A stretch of 64,000 bases of DNA from CAVQEK01 sp964596645 (GTDB lineage Bacteria > Bacteroidota > Bacteroidia > Cytophagales > Cyclobacteriaceae), in assembly GCA_964596645.1 (NCBI GenBank), contig CAZQVB010000026.1:7511-71510 (forward strand), in the 5' to 3' direction. The notes beneath the pieces are model-generated. The model had not been told where the DNA came from. It did not search any database and saw nothing but the letters and a program-made list of their open reading frames with translations. The position numbers and the translations under genes are program-made. Position 1 is the first letter of the stretch. Each line of letters begins with the position of its first letter. Positions 51,113-60,636 of the stretch are shown here, piece after piece.

Positions 51113-52081
51113 ATGAAAAAACGAGTAAAAAGATTTTTTACAGGAAAAGCCAGTGGCGAAGACATAGAAAAGGTCTTCGACTGGTTCTTTGATGAGGAAG
51201 CCGGACAGCGCATCACCGGCTTTCTGAAAAAGCAAGCGCCACCTGCTGCACAAAAGGAGCTGGATCTTCACACCAGCTTTCAATCCATAAAATCTGCCAT
51301 AGCGAAGGATGATCACTCACCTGCAACGAGCCGGAGCATAGGCACTGCTTTGCTGAAGATAGCGGCTACTTTGCTTTTGATTGTCGGTGCAGCTTTTATC
51401 CTTCATCATTTCGTTCTTTCTACCCCTGGCCGCACAGTGGCGGAGGTAGAGCAGATCATAAAATCAACTGAGCCGGGTCAGAAGCTTACGGTGTTTTTGG
51501 CCGATGGCTCCAAGGCCATACTCAATTCCGCCTCTTCCATTGAGTACAAAGCCACCTTTCAGCAAGATTCCATACGATTGATCCGGCTCACCGGTGAGGC
51601 TTTCTTTGATGTGGCGCACGACCAGTCCAAGCCATTTATTGTAGAGGCCAGCGGCGTATCTACCACTGCCTTGGGTACCAGTTTCAATGTATTGGCCAGG
51701 CACGAAGATCAGGTGGAGGTGTCTCTGGTAACAGGAAAAGTAGCCGTATCTGGCGCCAGTGGCAGGCTGCTGCTCGAAGCCGGCGAGCGTGCACGGTATG
51801 CTTCAGGCGTACTGGCAAAGGATTCATTCGATGCCGACAGGGTTATCGCATGGAAAGAAGGTACGCTGATTTTTCAACAGGCTTCACTCCAATCTGTTTT
51901 GCGCGATCTGGAAATGTGGTACGGGGTACGCATCGCCGTCTCAAGCCAGCCGGCCAATGCTTCTACCTATACGGGCGTATTCAGCAACAGATCGCTCAAA
52001 GAAGTACTGGATGGTATGGCTTACGTGTATGGGTTCGATTACGACATGGAAAATAAGAATGTAACTATAGTCTTTCACTAA
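51113..52081 (+). CDS. FecR-type anti-sigma factor
   Basis: 322 residues. Cytoplasmic N-terminus of about 80 residues, one membrane helix (LLKIAATLLLIVGAAFILHHF, about 83-103), periplasmic FecR domain (LTVFLADGSKAILNSASSIEY, RLTGEAFFDVAHDQSKPFIVE, ALGTSFNVLA; separate elements) and a C-terminal DUF4974 domain (SLQSVLRDLEMWYGVRIAV, YTGVFSNRSLKEVLDGMAY). It normally holds an ECF sigma factor and receives a signal from the STN domain of a TonB-dependent receptor, here the SusC protein 112 bases downstream. The usual sigma gene is absent next to it. Confidence 0.92.
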   Translation: MKKRVKRFFTGKASGEDIEKVFDWFFDEEAGQRITGFLKKQAPPAAQKELDLHTSFQSIKSAIAKDDHSPATSRSIGTALLKIAATLLLIVGAAFILHHFVLSTPGRTVAEVEQIIKSTEPGQKLTVFLADGSKAILNSASSIEYKATFQQDSIRLIRLTGEAFFDVAHDQSKPFIVEASGVSTTALGTSFNVLARHEDQVEVSLVTGKVAVSGASGRLLLEAGERARYASGVLAKDSFDADRVIAWKEGTLIFQQASLQSVLRDLEMWYGVRIAVSSQPANASTYTGVFSNRSLKEVLDGMAYVYGFDYDMENKNVTIVFH

Positions 52082-52123
52082 CCGCACGCATATGAAAAAA
52101 CGATAAAGACAAGAACAAAAAAA

Positions 52124-52154
52124 GGCCTACAGATGCTGGCACATCGAGTAGGCC
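52124..52154 (+). promoter_or_regulatory. Hairpin in the leader between FecR and susC
   Basis: GGCCTAC (52124-52130) pairs with GTAGGCC (52148-52154). An A run precedes it and only a short CTTAAT tail follows, so it could be a weak terminator or an RNA-stability element that lowers FecR relative to SusC expression. Confidence 0.45.
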
Positions 52155-52193
52155 CTTAATCAATTCAATTGTACATTAAAACATTCCAAATTT

Positions 52194-55100
52194 ATGAAAT
52201 CCAAGTTTCTACTACAACAACTATGGGCTATGTCTAAGGCTATGTTCAGAGCATTGGTGGTCAATGCAGTAATCGTCGGAGCGTTATATGCCGCCGACGA
52301 CCTGAGCGCGCAATCTGTCAAAAGCATTCGTGAGGTATCCATCAACCTGCACGTGAAGAATGCTGATCTGTTGGAAGTATTTCAATCCATCGAGATCAAG
52401 ACCGGTTTTCAGTTCACCTACAAAACAGAAGATCTGGATCAGCAGGTAAAGATCTCCGGGTCATTTAAAAACCTCAGTGTGGCCAGCATCCTCATGGAAA
52501 TATCCAAACAGAGCAGGCTGCAGTTTCGCCAGATCAACGACAACATACATGTGACCCGGCGCACCGGAAAAAATGATCCTCTGGTGCTGTCAGACACCCA
52601 GCAGGGCCGCATGGTGACAGGTAAGATTGTATCGGCAGAAGATAGTGAAGGCCTGCCCGGCGTAAACGTGATCGTAAAGGGTACAACCACTGGTACAGTG
52701 ACAGATGTCAATGGCCGCTATTCTATAGAAGTACCCTCCTCAGAGAGCATGCTGGTATATAGCTCAGTAGGCTATATAAAAGAAGAAGTGGCAGTCGGAA
52801 ATCGTACCGTCATTGATCTTACTTTATCTCCAGACATCACTGCATTAGAAGAAATTGTGGTGGTAGGTTATGGCGAGGTGAAGAAAGGTGACTTGTCTGG
52901 CGCCGTGGCGCAGGTGAGCGCTGATGATCTCACAGATATGGCAGCTGTTTCTATCGATCAGGCACTCAAAGGCAGGCTTGCAGGCGTACACGTGGTACAA
53001 AGCAGCGGTCAACCGGGCGCCGGCATGGATATTTATATACGTGGTTCCAATTCCACTGGAAGTTCCCGCCCACTCTACGTTATTGATGGTTACCCTATAG
53101 AGATTGATTTAGGTGCCAATGGCAGCAATGCCTTCGAAACTGAAACGCCACAAGTAAACCCCTTGGCCAATATCAATCCCAATGACATCAAGTCGATTGA
53201 AATACTTAAAGATGCATCGTCTACAGCAATTTATGGTTCACGGGGTGCAAACGGCGTAGTGTTGATCACTACAAAAAGTGGCAGCAAAGGTCCAGGAAGA
53301 AATAACTTAACCTACAATTATAAATTTGACTTAAGCGAGCTGCCCACATCCATCGATGTCTTAGATACACGCGATTTCATGAACTTCAGAAATGAAGGAT
53401 GGCTAAACGACAGCATTGACGGAACGGCTACCGGAAAAATACCCTATACCCCTTCTAAAATCGATTCGCTTGTAGCAGCAAATCCAAATACCAACTGGCA
53501 AGAGTTGCTTTACGGAAGCGCCCAAACACACAATCATAACCTGAGGTTTTATGGAGGAACGCAATCGGATAATTTTAGCATTTCGCTAAACTACTTGAAT
53601 TCTGATGGCATAATCAGGAACTCCACATATGATCGGTTTACCTTTAGAGTGAATGCCAACAGGAAGATCAATGACCGGCTTAAAGTTGGTACCAATACTT
53701 TTTACACGCACTCCAAAACAGGCCTCGCCAGCCATGCTTCTGCAGGCGGTTTCATATTCAACAGTGTGGTATTGGGTGCACTCACTTTCAGGCCATTAGA
53801 TGTTCCATTTAATCCGGATGGTGAAGTAGATGACGACCTAGCCAATAACCCGTACACGCTGACAGATTTAAAACAAGATGATCTCATTTACAATACCTTC
53901 AATACACAGGTGAATGCTCAGTGGGAATTTATAGACGGGCTTTACCTGGATGTGAAAGCAGGCCTTATATCGGCCACGGCAGAGCGAAATGTGTACTGGC
54001 CTAAGCGAGGTACCTATCAAGGTGAGAGCGCCAATGGCAGTGCTACCTTTTCGCTTCGAAAAAACTTTAATTATTTAGGCGATGCCTTGTTGAGATATCA
54101 GAAGAACATAAAAAAACACAACATCAATGCGGTAACGGGTATTACCTATCAGAATTGGCAAAATCGATCTATACAACAGCAATCCATTGACTTTTTTACT
54201 GATCTGCTGGGCTACAATCAACTCACAGTGGCCAATACACCGGGCAAAATGATCAACAATAACGCGTTATCCGCCTTGTTTTCCTGGATTGGACGGGTCA
54301 ACTATGTGTACGACAGCAAGTACATTTTCACCTTTACCAATCGATATGACGGCTCTTCGCGTTTGGCCGAAGGAGAGAAGTATCGATATTATCCTTCTGT
54401 AGCCTTAGCTTACAATTTGGGCAATGAAGAGTTTTTTAAAGATGCCGTCCCCGCAATTTCGGACCTGAAGCTGCGCCTTAGCTGGGGCTTATCGGGCAAT
54501 CAGTCAATCGCACCATACAGCACCCTGCCGCAGATGACGGCCGACGCTACCGGATACCCAATCAATGGTACGATGGTTACACCACTTTATCCGGTATCAT
54601 TTGGCAATCCATTACTCACCTGGGAAACGACTGAGCAATGGAATGCAGGTATGAATATGAGTCTGTTCGAAGGCAGAATTGCTTTTGGTGTAGATTATTA
54701 TGACAAGCTTACCGATAATCTTCTGATCGGTCTGAATATTCCCATATCCAGTGGCTATTATAATTACAACACCAACTTTGGCATGGTTCGAAACAGGGGA
54801 ATTGAGGTAGAGGTGAATGCACACATCATTGACAAACAATTCAAGTGGGATGCAAACGCAACGTTTTCTCACAATAGAAATACCTTGGAAGACCTCGGTG
54901 ACTTGACAGAATTATATGGACGGACATTTATCTCCGATGGCAATTATGTCGCCAACCAGAACGTGTCTGTATCACGTGTTGGTGAGCCTCTGGGATCATT
55001 CATTGTATACCAGGCTAATGGAATATATCAAACTCAGGAGCAGATCAATGCTGCCACATCCATTAGTGAAAGGGCTAAAAAGCCAGGAGACATTATTATA

Positions 55101-55676
55101 GCAGACCTAAATCAGGATTCTGTGATCAATACGGATGATCGTTATATTGCCGGCAATCCTCAGCCCGATTTTATCTTCGGATTTGGCAGTAATTTCAGTT
55201 ATAAATCATTCTCTCTTGACGTATTTGTTAATGGTATGTTCGGTAATGAAATTGTGAACCTCAACGACTACATGATTACGGGAAACAGGTCCCAAGGACA
55301 AAGCAATATGACCCAAGAAGCTTATGATAACGCCTGGCGGGGAGAAGGAACGAGCAACAGGTATCCCTCTATATCCAACGGGCAGAGAAGTTTGCCGTAT
55401 GAAGGAAAGTTTTATGATTGGTTTGTACAAGACGGCTCTTATGTGCGGTTGCAAAGCGTAACCCTCTCGTATAATGTTCCTTCAAAGAATATTAAGTGGA
55501 TGGAGAATCTGAGAATTTTTGCTGGAGCTACAAATTTGCTTACCTGGACCAACTATGAAGGCTATGATCCCGAATCAAGCGCCTTCTCCAACGGCAGCGC
55601 CATAGATGCCGGTATTGATCTTGGTACTTTTCCTATCCCACGCACCTATACGCTTGGAATAGATGTAACTTTTTAA
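52194..55676 (+). CDS. SusC/RagA-type TonB-linked outer-membrane protein with STN domain
   Basis: 1160 residues. Signal sequence (ALVVNAVIVGALYAADDLSAQ), STN domain (about 45-110, NADLLEVFQSIEIKTGFQFTY), carboxypeptidase-D-like domain (VTGKIVSAEDSEGLPGVNV, GTVTDVNGRYSIEVP), TonB plug (EIVVVGYGEVKKGDLSGAV, LKGRLAGVHVVQSSGQPG, SIEILKDASSTAIYGSRGA) and a beta barrel ending in TYTLGIDVTF with the final Phe. It takes up glycan oligosaccharides with the SusD partner. The STN domain links it to the FecR upstream for signal transduction. Confidence 0.95.
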   Translation: MKSKFLLQQLWAMSKAMFRALVVNAVIVGALYAADDLSAQSVKSIREVSINLHVKNADLLEVFQSIEIKTGFQFTYKTEDLDQQVKISGSFKNLSVASILMEISKQSRLQFRQINDNIHVTRRTGKNDPLVLSDTQQGRMVTGKIVSAEDSEGLPGVNVIVKGTTTGTVTDVNGRYSIEVPSSESMLVYSSVGYIKEEVAVGNRTVIDLTLSPDITALEEIVVVGYGEVKKGDLSGAVAQVSADDLTDMAAVSIDQALKGRLAGVHVVQSSGQPGAGMDIYIRGSNSTGSSRPLYVIDGYPIEIDLGANGSNAFETETPQVNPLANINPNDIKSIEILKDASSTAIYGSRGANGVVLITTKSGSKGPGRNNLTYNYKFDLSELPTSIDVLDTRDFMNFRNEGWLNDSIDGTATGKIPYTPSKIDSLVAANPNTNWQELLYGSAQTHNHNLRFYGGTQSDNFSISLNYLNSDGIIRNSTYDRFTFRVNANRKINDRLKVGTNTFYTHSKTGLASHASAGGFIFNSVVLGALTFRPLDVPFNPDGEVDDDLANNPYTLTDLKQDDLIYNTFNTQVNAQWEFIDGLYLDVKAGLISATAERNVYWPKRGTYQGESANGSATFSLRKNFNYLGDALLRYQKNIKKHNINAVTGITYQNWQNRSIQQQSIDFFTDLLGYNQLTVANTPGKMINNNALSALFSWIGRVNYVYDSKYIFTFTNRYDGSSRLAEGEKYRYYPSVALAYNLGNEEFFKDAVPAISDLKLRLSWGLSGNQSIAPYSTLPQMTADATGYPINGTMVTPLYPVSFGNPLLTWETTEQWNAGMNMSLFEGRIAFGVDYYDKLTDNLLIGLNIPISSGYYNYNTNFGMVRNRGIEVEVNAHIIDKQFKWDANATFSHNRNTLEDLGDLTELYGRTFISDGNYVANQNVSVSRVGEPLGSFIVYQANGIYQTQEQINAATSISERAKKPGDIIIADLNQDSVINTDDRYIAGNPQPDFIFGFGSNFSYKSFSLDVFVNGMFGNEIVNLNDYMITGNRSQGQSNMTQEAYDNAWRGEGTSNRYPSISNGQRSLPYEGKFYDWFVQDGSYVRLQSVTLSYNVPSKNIKWMENLRIFAGATNLLTWTNYEGYDPESSAFSNGSAIDAGIDLGTFPIPRTYTLGIDVTF

Positions 55677-55719
55677 GTGTACTCAATCCTGATATTGAAC
55701 GATCCTAAAAGAAACTACA

Positions 55720-57369
55720 ATGAAAAAATTTAATATATCTATAATCATAATGGTAGTGCTGTTCTGCTCATGTCAGGACATACTGGAAGAAAAGGTGGAG
55801 GATAGATTCACGCCATCTACCGTGTTTGTAAATGAAACCGGAGCATATCACTTTACTATTGGTTTGTATTCCACGCTCATTCATTTCGACAATTACAAGG
55901 AGCACGGCAATATGTTGCCAATGATAGCCGACGGATTGGCTCCCACCGGCGGGCGATATAAGGAATATCTTAGAAGCAGGATGACGGGCAACATTGCCAG
56001 CTTAAACCAAAGCTGGAGCATAAGACATGTTGCTGTAAACTCTGCCAATATGATGCTGCATTATCTGCCAAACGTGGAAATGCCTGAGGCGCGTAAGACA
56101 GAGTTTGAAGGGCATGCTTATTTTATAAGAGCGCAGGCATTATTGGAATTGTTCCGATGGTTTGGAAAGGCAGTTGTAAATACGGAACCGACGTTGTCAG
56201 GTGCCGATATCTATAGTGAAATTGCTACTCCGGAGGAAACTATCAATCAGGCCGTAGCCGATTTTAGGGCTGCGGCAGAGCGCCTTCCATTAAGAAGTGA
56301 ACAACTTCCCGGGTATAAAGGGATGGCCACAAAGGGTGCAGCAGAGGCCTATTTGGCCAAGGCTTTGATGGAACGTGCTGCCAAAATAGCTTCTTCCAAT
56401 GAAAGTGAGGATTATGCAGAAGCTTTGCAATTAGTCAATGCAGTGATTGCCTCTAATGAATACAGGCTTTTAGATGATTATGCAAAAATATTTGATGAGA
56501 AGAACCAAAATCCCAGTGCTGCTTTTGGATCGGGCAATGCCTACGATGAAATTTTATTTTCGGCTGTTTTTGAACACTGGACTCCCGGACGTGTAACATT
56601 AAGTGCTGGCAATGATCTTCCCGTCCGCTTTATGCCCAATCAGTCACCCTATACTGCGCCCAATGCCGGTGGGCAGCAACAGACGACAGTTCAAAGATGG
56701 TGGTATGACTATTATACCTCTGGCAAATACACAGACGATTATCGCAATACAGTAAATTATTTAAATAGTTTCCCGAATAAGAATAATCCTGCTGTCACAG
56801 TGTTTGGCTATCCTTTGGCAACTCCAACGAGCTGGCCTCAGTATCGAAATGTGCTATGGGTAGGAAAGTATAAAGATCCTAACGGCCTGGATGTTCGTAC
56901 GCACACCAATGATTTCATACTAATTCGGTTGGCTGAGCTATATCTGATGAGGGCCGAGCTGCTGAATGAACTGAATGGCCCTACGCAGGAAGCGATAGAT
57001 GCGTTAAATGTAGTTCGTGAACGAGCGCGAAATAGTAGCGGAACACCTTCCGGGACACCTGAAGACCTGATGCTTTCCGATTACTCTTCTAAAGAGGATT
57101 TGCGCAGACAAATTCTTGACGAACGTGGACAGGAGCTTTTTGCTGAGGGGCACCGATTGTATGATTTGTTGCGTATGAAGCGTGACGACGGAATGACTTA
57201 TTACCAATACATGATGGATCCTGTAAGCGGATGGGTTGCCCAAAATTTCCCAACGAATAAATGGACGTTGTTGGAATTTAATCCCCGCGATTTGCTCATG
57301 CCAATTCCGCAAATTGAACTGGATAGAAATCCTTTGGTCACAGTACAGGATCAGAACCCTGGTTGGTAA
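55720..57369 (+). CDS. SusD/RagB-type glycan-binding lipoprotein
   Basis: 549 residues. Lipobox (VVLFCSCQDIL). Family patterns: EGHAYFIRAQALLELFRWFG, AAEAYLAKALMERA-type TPR helices (GAAEAYLAKALMER), FILIRLAELYLMRAELLNEL, EAIDALNVVRERAR, LRRQILDERGQELFAEGHRLYDL (pieces), FNPRDLLMPIPQIELDRNP. It caps the SusC barrel and binds the glycan. Follows susC by 43 bases. A strong terminator lies downstream. Confidence 0.95.
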   Translation: MKKFNISIIIMVVLFCSCQDILEEKVEDRFTPSTVFVNETGAYHFTIGLYSTLIHFDNYKEHGNMLPMIADGLAPTGGRYKEYLRSRMTGNIASLNQSWSIRHVAVNSANMMLHYLPNVEMPEARKTEFEGHAYFIRAQALLELFRWFGKAVVNTEPTLSGADIYSEIATPEETINQAVADFRAAAERLPLRSEQLPGYKGMATKGAAEAYLAKALMERAAKIASSNESEDYAEALQLVNAVIASNEYRLLDDYAKIFDEKNQNPSAAFGSGNAYDEILFSAVFEHWTPGRVTLSAGNDLPVRFMPNQSPYTAPNAGGQQQTTVQRWWYDYYTSGKYTDDYRNTVNYLNSFPNKNNPAVTVFGYPLATPTSWPQYRNVLWVGKYKDPNGLDVRTHTNDFILIRLAELYLMRAELLNELNGPTQEAIDALNVVRERARNSSGTPSGTPEDLMLSDYSSKEDLRRQILDERGQELFAEGHRLYDLLRMKRDDGMTYYQYMMDPVSGWVAQNFPTNKWTLLEFNPRDLLMPIPQIELDRNPLVTVQDQNPGW

Positions 57370-57383
57370 GAGCAAGAAAAATT

Positions 57384-57430
57384 AAGTGACTCTATGCGTG
57401 ATGTAGATTAGGTATAGAGTCACTTTTTTA
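57384..57430 (+). terminator. Terminator after susD
   Basis: AAGTGACTCTAT pairs with ATAGAGTCACTT (12 bp) followed by a T run. It separates the fecR-susCD unit from the following AT-rich gene. Confidence 0.85.
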
Positions 57431-57682
57431 TAGTGGTTCTCTCGAGATGGCATCTGTTTCAGAAATTAATTGCTGCAATCATAATTCTTAAAAGATTAAC
57501 GGATAATGTGAACGCCTTAATACGTGGTATTGCTCTGATCATCCCGCTTTTTAAATATTTCACCTTGATGCGAATCAATAAAAAGACATTCTTCCTGTTC
57601 CGAAAATATTCCCGGGATAGGATGTATTTAAAGCTTATGATATTAGAGTTTCTAAAATAGAATGGCTAAAGAAGTTTTTTAC

Positions 57683-59956
57683 ATGATATTTCGAATTATT
57701 ATTATAGTTGCCTTGAATATGATCATTCTGGCTGCACATGCTACTACTTTTTTTGTCGCCACTACAGGGAATGACGCAAACAAGGGTTCATTAAATGATC
57801 CTTTCAGAACAATTCAAAAAGCAGCAGACAACATGAAGCCTGGCGATACCTGCCGGATTTTCGCTGGAATCTATCCTGAACAGATAAAAGTACTAACATC
57901 TGGCAAACAAGGTTTGCCACTAGTTTTCATGCTGGTAAATAAGGATGACGAAGTGGTTGTTACCGGCCTTGATCCGATACCTTTAGAGCAATGGCAGCGT
58001 GTGGAAAATAATATTTATAAGGTTAATATTAAATTATCATTAGACCATGAAAATCAGGTATTTTTTGGAAACAGAATGGGTATTGAAGCCCGTTGGCCCA
58101 ATACAGGAGATGATTTGTTGAAGCCAACTTTAGCCGAAATGAAAAGTGGTACCTTATCCAATAAAATTGGAGATGAAAAATTGCCCGATTACGACTTTAC
58201 AGGGGCGCAGATTTGGATACATGCACCTAAATATTGGTCGAACTGGACAACCGAAATTACAGGCAGTCCGGCAACAGGTGAACTCTATATTAAAAATATA
58301 GCGCCATATCCGGGCCCCAGACGGCATGTAGCTGCGCCCGGTGCAGAATATTTTTTATTCGGATTTAAAGATGCACTGGATGATTACTTTGAATGGTTCT
58401 ACGACAAAAAAGAACAATTTCTATACATTCATGCTAATCAGGAATGGCTTACCGAAAATCCGGTCAGTATTAAAAGAAGAATGTATGGGTTTGATTTGAC
58501 CGATAGAACTCATATTACTATTGATGGGATTAAAATTTTTGCAGCCAGTGTTCTGACATCAGAAAATTCTGCATGGTTGAATTTGAACAAAGTAACCGTT
58601 TTTTATCCTTATCATTCAACACAAGCGACTAATCGAGTTAACTGGCAGAAAGATAAAGGGCTGGTAATAAAGGGTACAAATTGTACAATTCAAAATAGTG
58701 AGATTGCTTACAGCTCCGGTTCCGGCGTGATCTTAATGGGTAAATATAACAAGGTCATCAATTGTTATATTCATGATACTGATTATATCGGAACCTATGC
58801 AAGTTGCGTTCAATTGTCAGGAAAGGGTAACACAATCAGCCATTGCACTCTCACCCGCACAGGGCGTAGCGTAATTGATTATGCCGGTATGTATCAGTCG
58901 TTGATCCAATACTGCGACATGAGTTATTCCGGAATGTTAACCAGCGACCTGGGTCTTACCTATGGAAATGTAATAGAAGGAGGCAATTCAGAATTTCGTT
59001 ATAACTATCTGCATGATAATCAAGGTGCACATCTTAACATGGGATTGTACTATGATCATGGCACCAAAAACATTATTTCCCATCACAATATTATCTGGAA
59101 TGTAGATCATAGTGGACTATTGATTAATCATTACGGTAATTACCATTTGGTGTATAATAATACTTTTATTGCAAAAAATCATGGGTTCAGATCCGTGTGG
59201 GGAAACCAATATGAGCCCGATCTTTTTGGAAGCAGGATTATAAACAACATTTTTGGAGGGCCATATGAAACAAATGCCAAAAACTTCACTTTTTCAAATA
59301 ACCTGGTTCACTATTATAAGGATTTGAAGCAATATTTTGTTGTACCTGATTCGGCATTAAACGCAGGTGAGCTAATTGCCGGCATTAATGACCAGGTCAA
59401 TGATAAACTTCCGGATATTGGAGCAATAGAACAGGCAACCGGAACATGGAAGGTCGGACATGATTTTAATCAACAACCGGTTGTAGATACTACAAGAAGC
59501 AATCCAGATCACAGAAACTTAATCAAAAATGCTGCTTTTGAACATGAAGATCACTTAATTCCATGGAAGAAACAAGGTTCTGTAAAGATCAATTTAGTTC
59601 CACATAAGAATCAGACAACCCCCGATACTGCAACCGTAAGAATGGGCAGATGTAGTATAAAGCTGGCACCCGGAGGAAAAATAAGTCAAACCATAAATAA
59701 TTTATTACCGCAAAGAAATTATACTCTTTCTGCAATGCTTCGTGTGGATGAAGGGGCAAAGGCTGCTTTTGAAGTCATCTATCCCGATGGTAGTTCAATA
59801 ATTTCAGAACCAATGAAAACAACCTTTTCGCAGTGGAAAAGATTAACTCTTGATGTACTTTCATCCGAAGTTTCATCGATAGAAATATTTATAATTACTG
59901 ATGAAGATGGTAAAGGAGATGTGTACGTTGATGATACAGGATTTAGTTTACAGTAG
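57683..59956 (+). CDS. Secreted right-handed parallel beta-helix protein, candidate polysaccharide lyase or hydrolase
   Basis: 757 residues from ATG 57683 (57662 possible). Signal peptide (IIIIVALNMIILAAHA). A DUF1565-like start (FFVATTGNDANKGSLNDPFRTIQKAADNMKPGDT, in pieces) is followed by many beta-helix coils (TIQNSEIAYSSGSGVILMG, NTISHCTLTRTGRSVIDYAG, NIISHHNIIWNVDHSGLLIN). Residues about 620-757 resemble a carbohydrate-binding module of CBM4/9 shape (NLIKNAAFEHEDHLIPWKKQG, VYVDDTGFSL). Enzymes of this fold include lyases and GH families; the class cannot be fixed by eye. Clearly more AT-rich than the genes around it. Confidence 0.75.
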   Translation: MIFRIIIIVALNMIILAAHATTFFVATTGNDANKGSLNDPFRTIQKAADNMKPGDTCRIFAGIYPEQIKVLTSGKQGLPLVFMLVNKDDEVVVTGLDPIPLEQWQRVENNIYKVNIKLSLDHENQVFFGNRMGIEARWPNTGDDLLKPTLAEMKSGTLSNKIGDEKLPDYDFTGAQIWIHAPKYWSNWTTEITGSPATGELYIKNIAPYPGPRRHVAAPGAEYFLFGFKDALDDYFEWFYDKKEQFLYIHANQEWLTENPVSIKRRMYGFDLTDRTHITIDGIKIFAASVLTSENSAWLNLNKVTVFYPYHSTQATNRVNWQKDKGLVIKGTNCTIQNSEIAYSSGSGVILMGKYNKVINCYIHDTDYIGTYASCVQLSGKGNTISHCTLTRTGRSVIDYAGMYQSLIQYCDMSYSGMLTSDLGLTYGNVIEGGNSEFRYNYLHDNQGAHLNMGLYYDHGTKNIISHHNIIWNVDHSGLLINHYGNYHLVYNNTFIAKNHGFRSVWGNQYEPDLFGSRIINNIFGGPYETNAKNFTFSNNLVHYYKDLKQYFVVPDSALNAGELIAGINDQVNDKLPDIGAIEQATGTWKVGHDFNQQPVVDTTRSNPDHRNLIKNAAFEHEDHLIPWKKQGSVKINLVPHKNQTTPDTATVRMGRCSIKLAPGGKISQTINNLLPQRNYTLSAMLRVDEGAKAAFEVIYPDGSSIISEPMKTTFSQWKRLTLDVLSSEVSSIEIFIITDEDGKGDVYVDDTGFSLQ

Positions 59957-60636
59957 GTAAGAATAATTAAATGACGACCGCATGTTATAATGGCGGATAA
60001 AATCTGATTCTACCGGAAAAAGCCGGGCTGTGTACGAACCAGAAAAAGCAAAAATTGCCTCTCTGAACCCCTGGGTATGAGCGATTGTGAAAGATATCCC
60101 AATACTGTTTTGCAAATGTCTTCTACACCTTTTTAAGCAATTCCCAATGCTGATAGTGAAGCGATATCTTGTTTTATTTTTTGAATGTGTGCCGAGGTGA
60201 GGAAACTGTTCGGGTAGTTATGTAGGTACATGTTGTCCACGCATTGCATTGTGCCATTAATCTGCACATCCGTTTCACACATCATGCGGCACGCCTAATG
60301 GCTTGCCGATGGTCTTTTATCCCCGACCTGGCAATAGTGGCACCGCACTTAGTCATCGGCGGACGTCTTCAGCCCCCCGCCAGGTAGACGTATGCAAATG
60401 GACCCGTTACAATCTCCTGCTGCATTTTTGATGTCAATTGGGTGGACGACTTTTAAATATTATGTTATCATTTATATCTGTAGTTGCTTCAGGAGTAGCC
60501 ATCATTCTGGTTGGCACATACACTTTATGTTACTAGAAAAGCACCTCTGTTGGTTTATCGTTTTAGCTATTCTTCATCTTTAACAAAATTCACCGCTTAT
60601 TTTTTCCTATCCTTAATTATTAATCATACCCGAAAA
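59957..60636. other. Gene-poor region with possible gene remnant on the minus strand
   Basis: 680 bases without an intact gene. On the minus strand, from about 60289 to 60137, a 50-codon open stretch would end NYPNSFLTSAHIQKIKQDIAS..., looking like the end of a former protein, and just upstream another frame carries MTKCGATIARSGIKDHRQ before a stop. I suspect a decayed gene, perhaps a transposase, with frameshifts, but cannot name it. The last 150 bases before 60637 are AT-rich and may hold the promoter of the next gene. Confidence 0.35.

Noticed and set aside
57433..57660. 75-codon frame after susD
   Set aside because: GTG start inside the region after a terminator, no motif, Ile/Leu/Lys-rich by AT bias; not supported as a gene.
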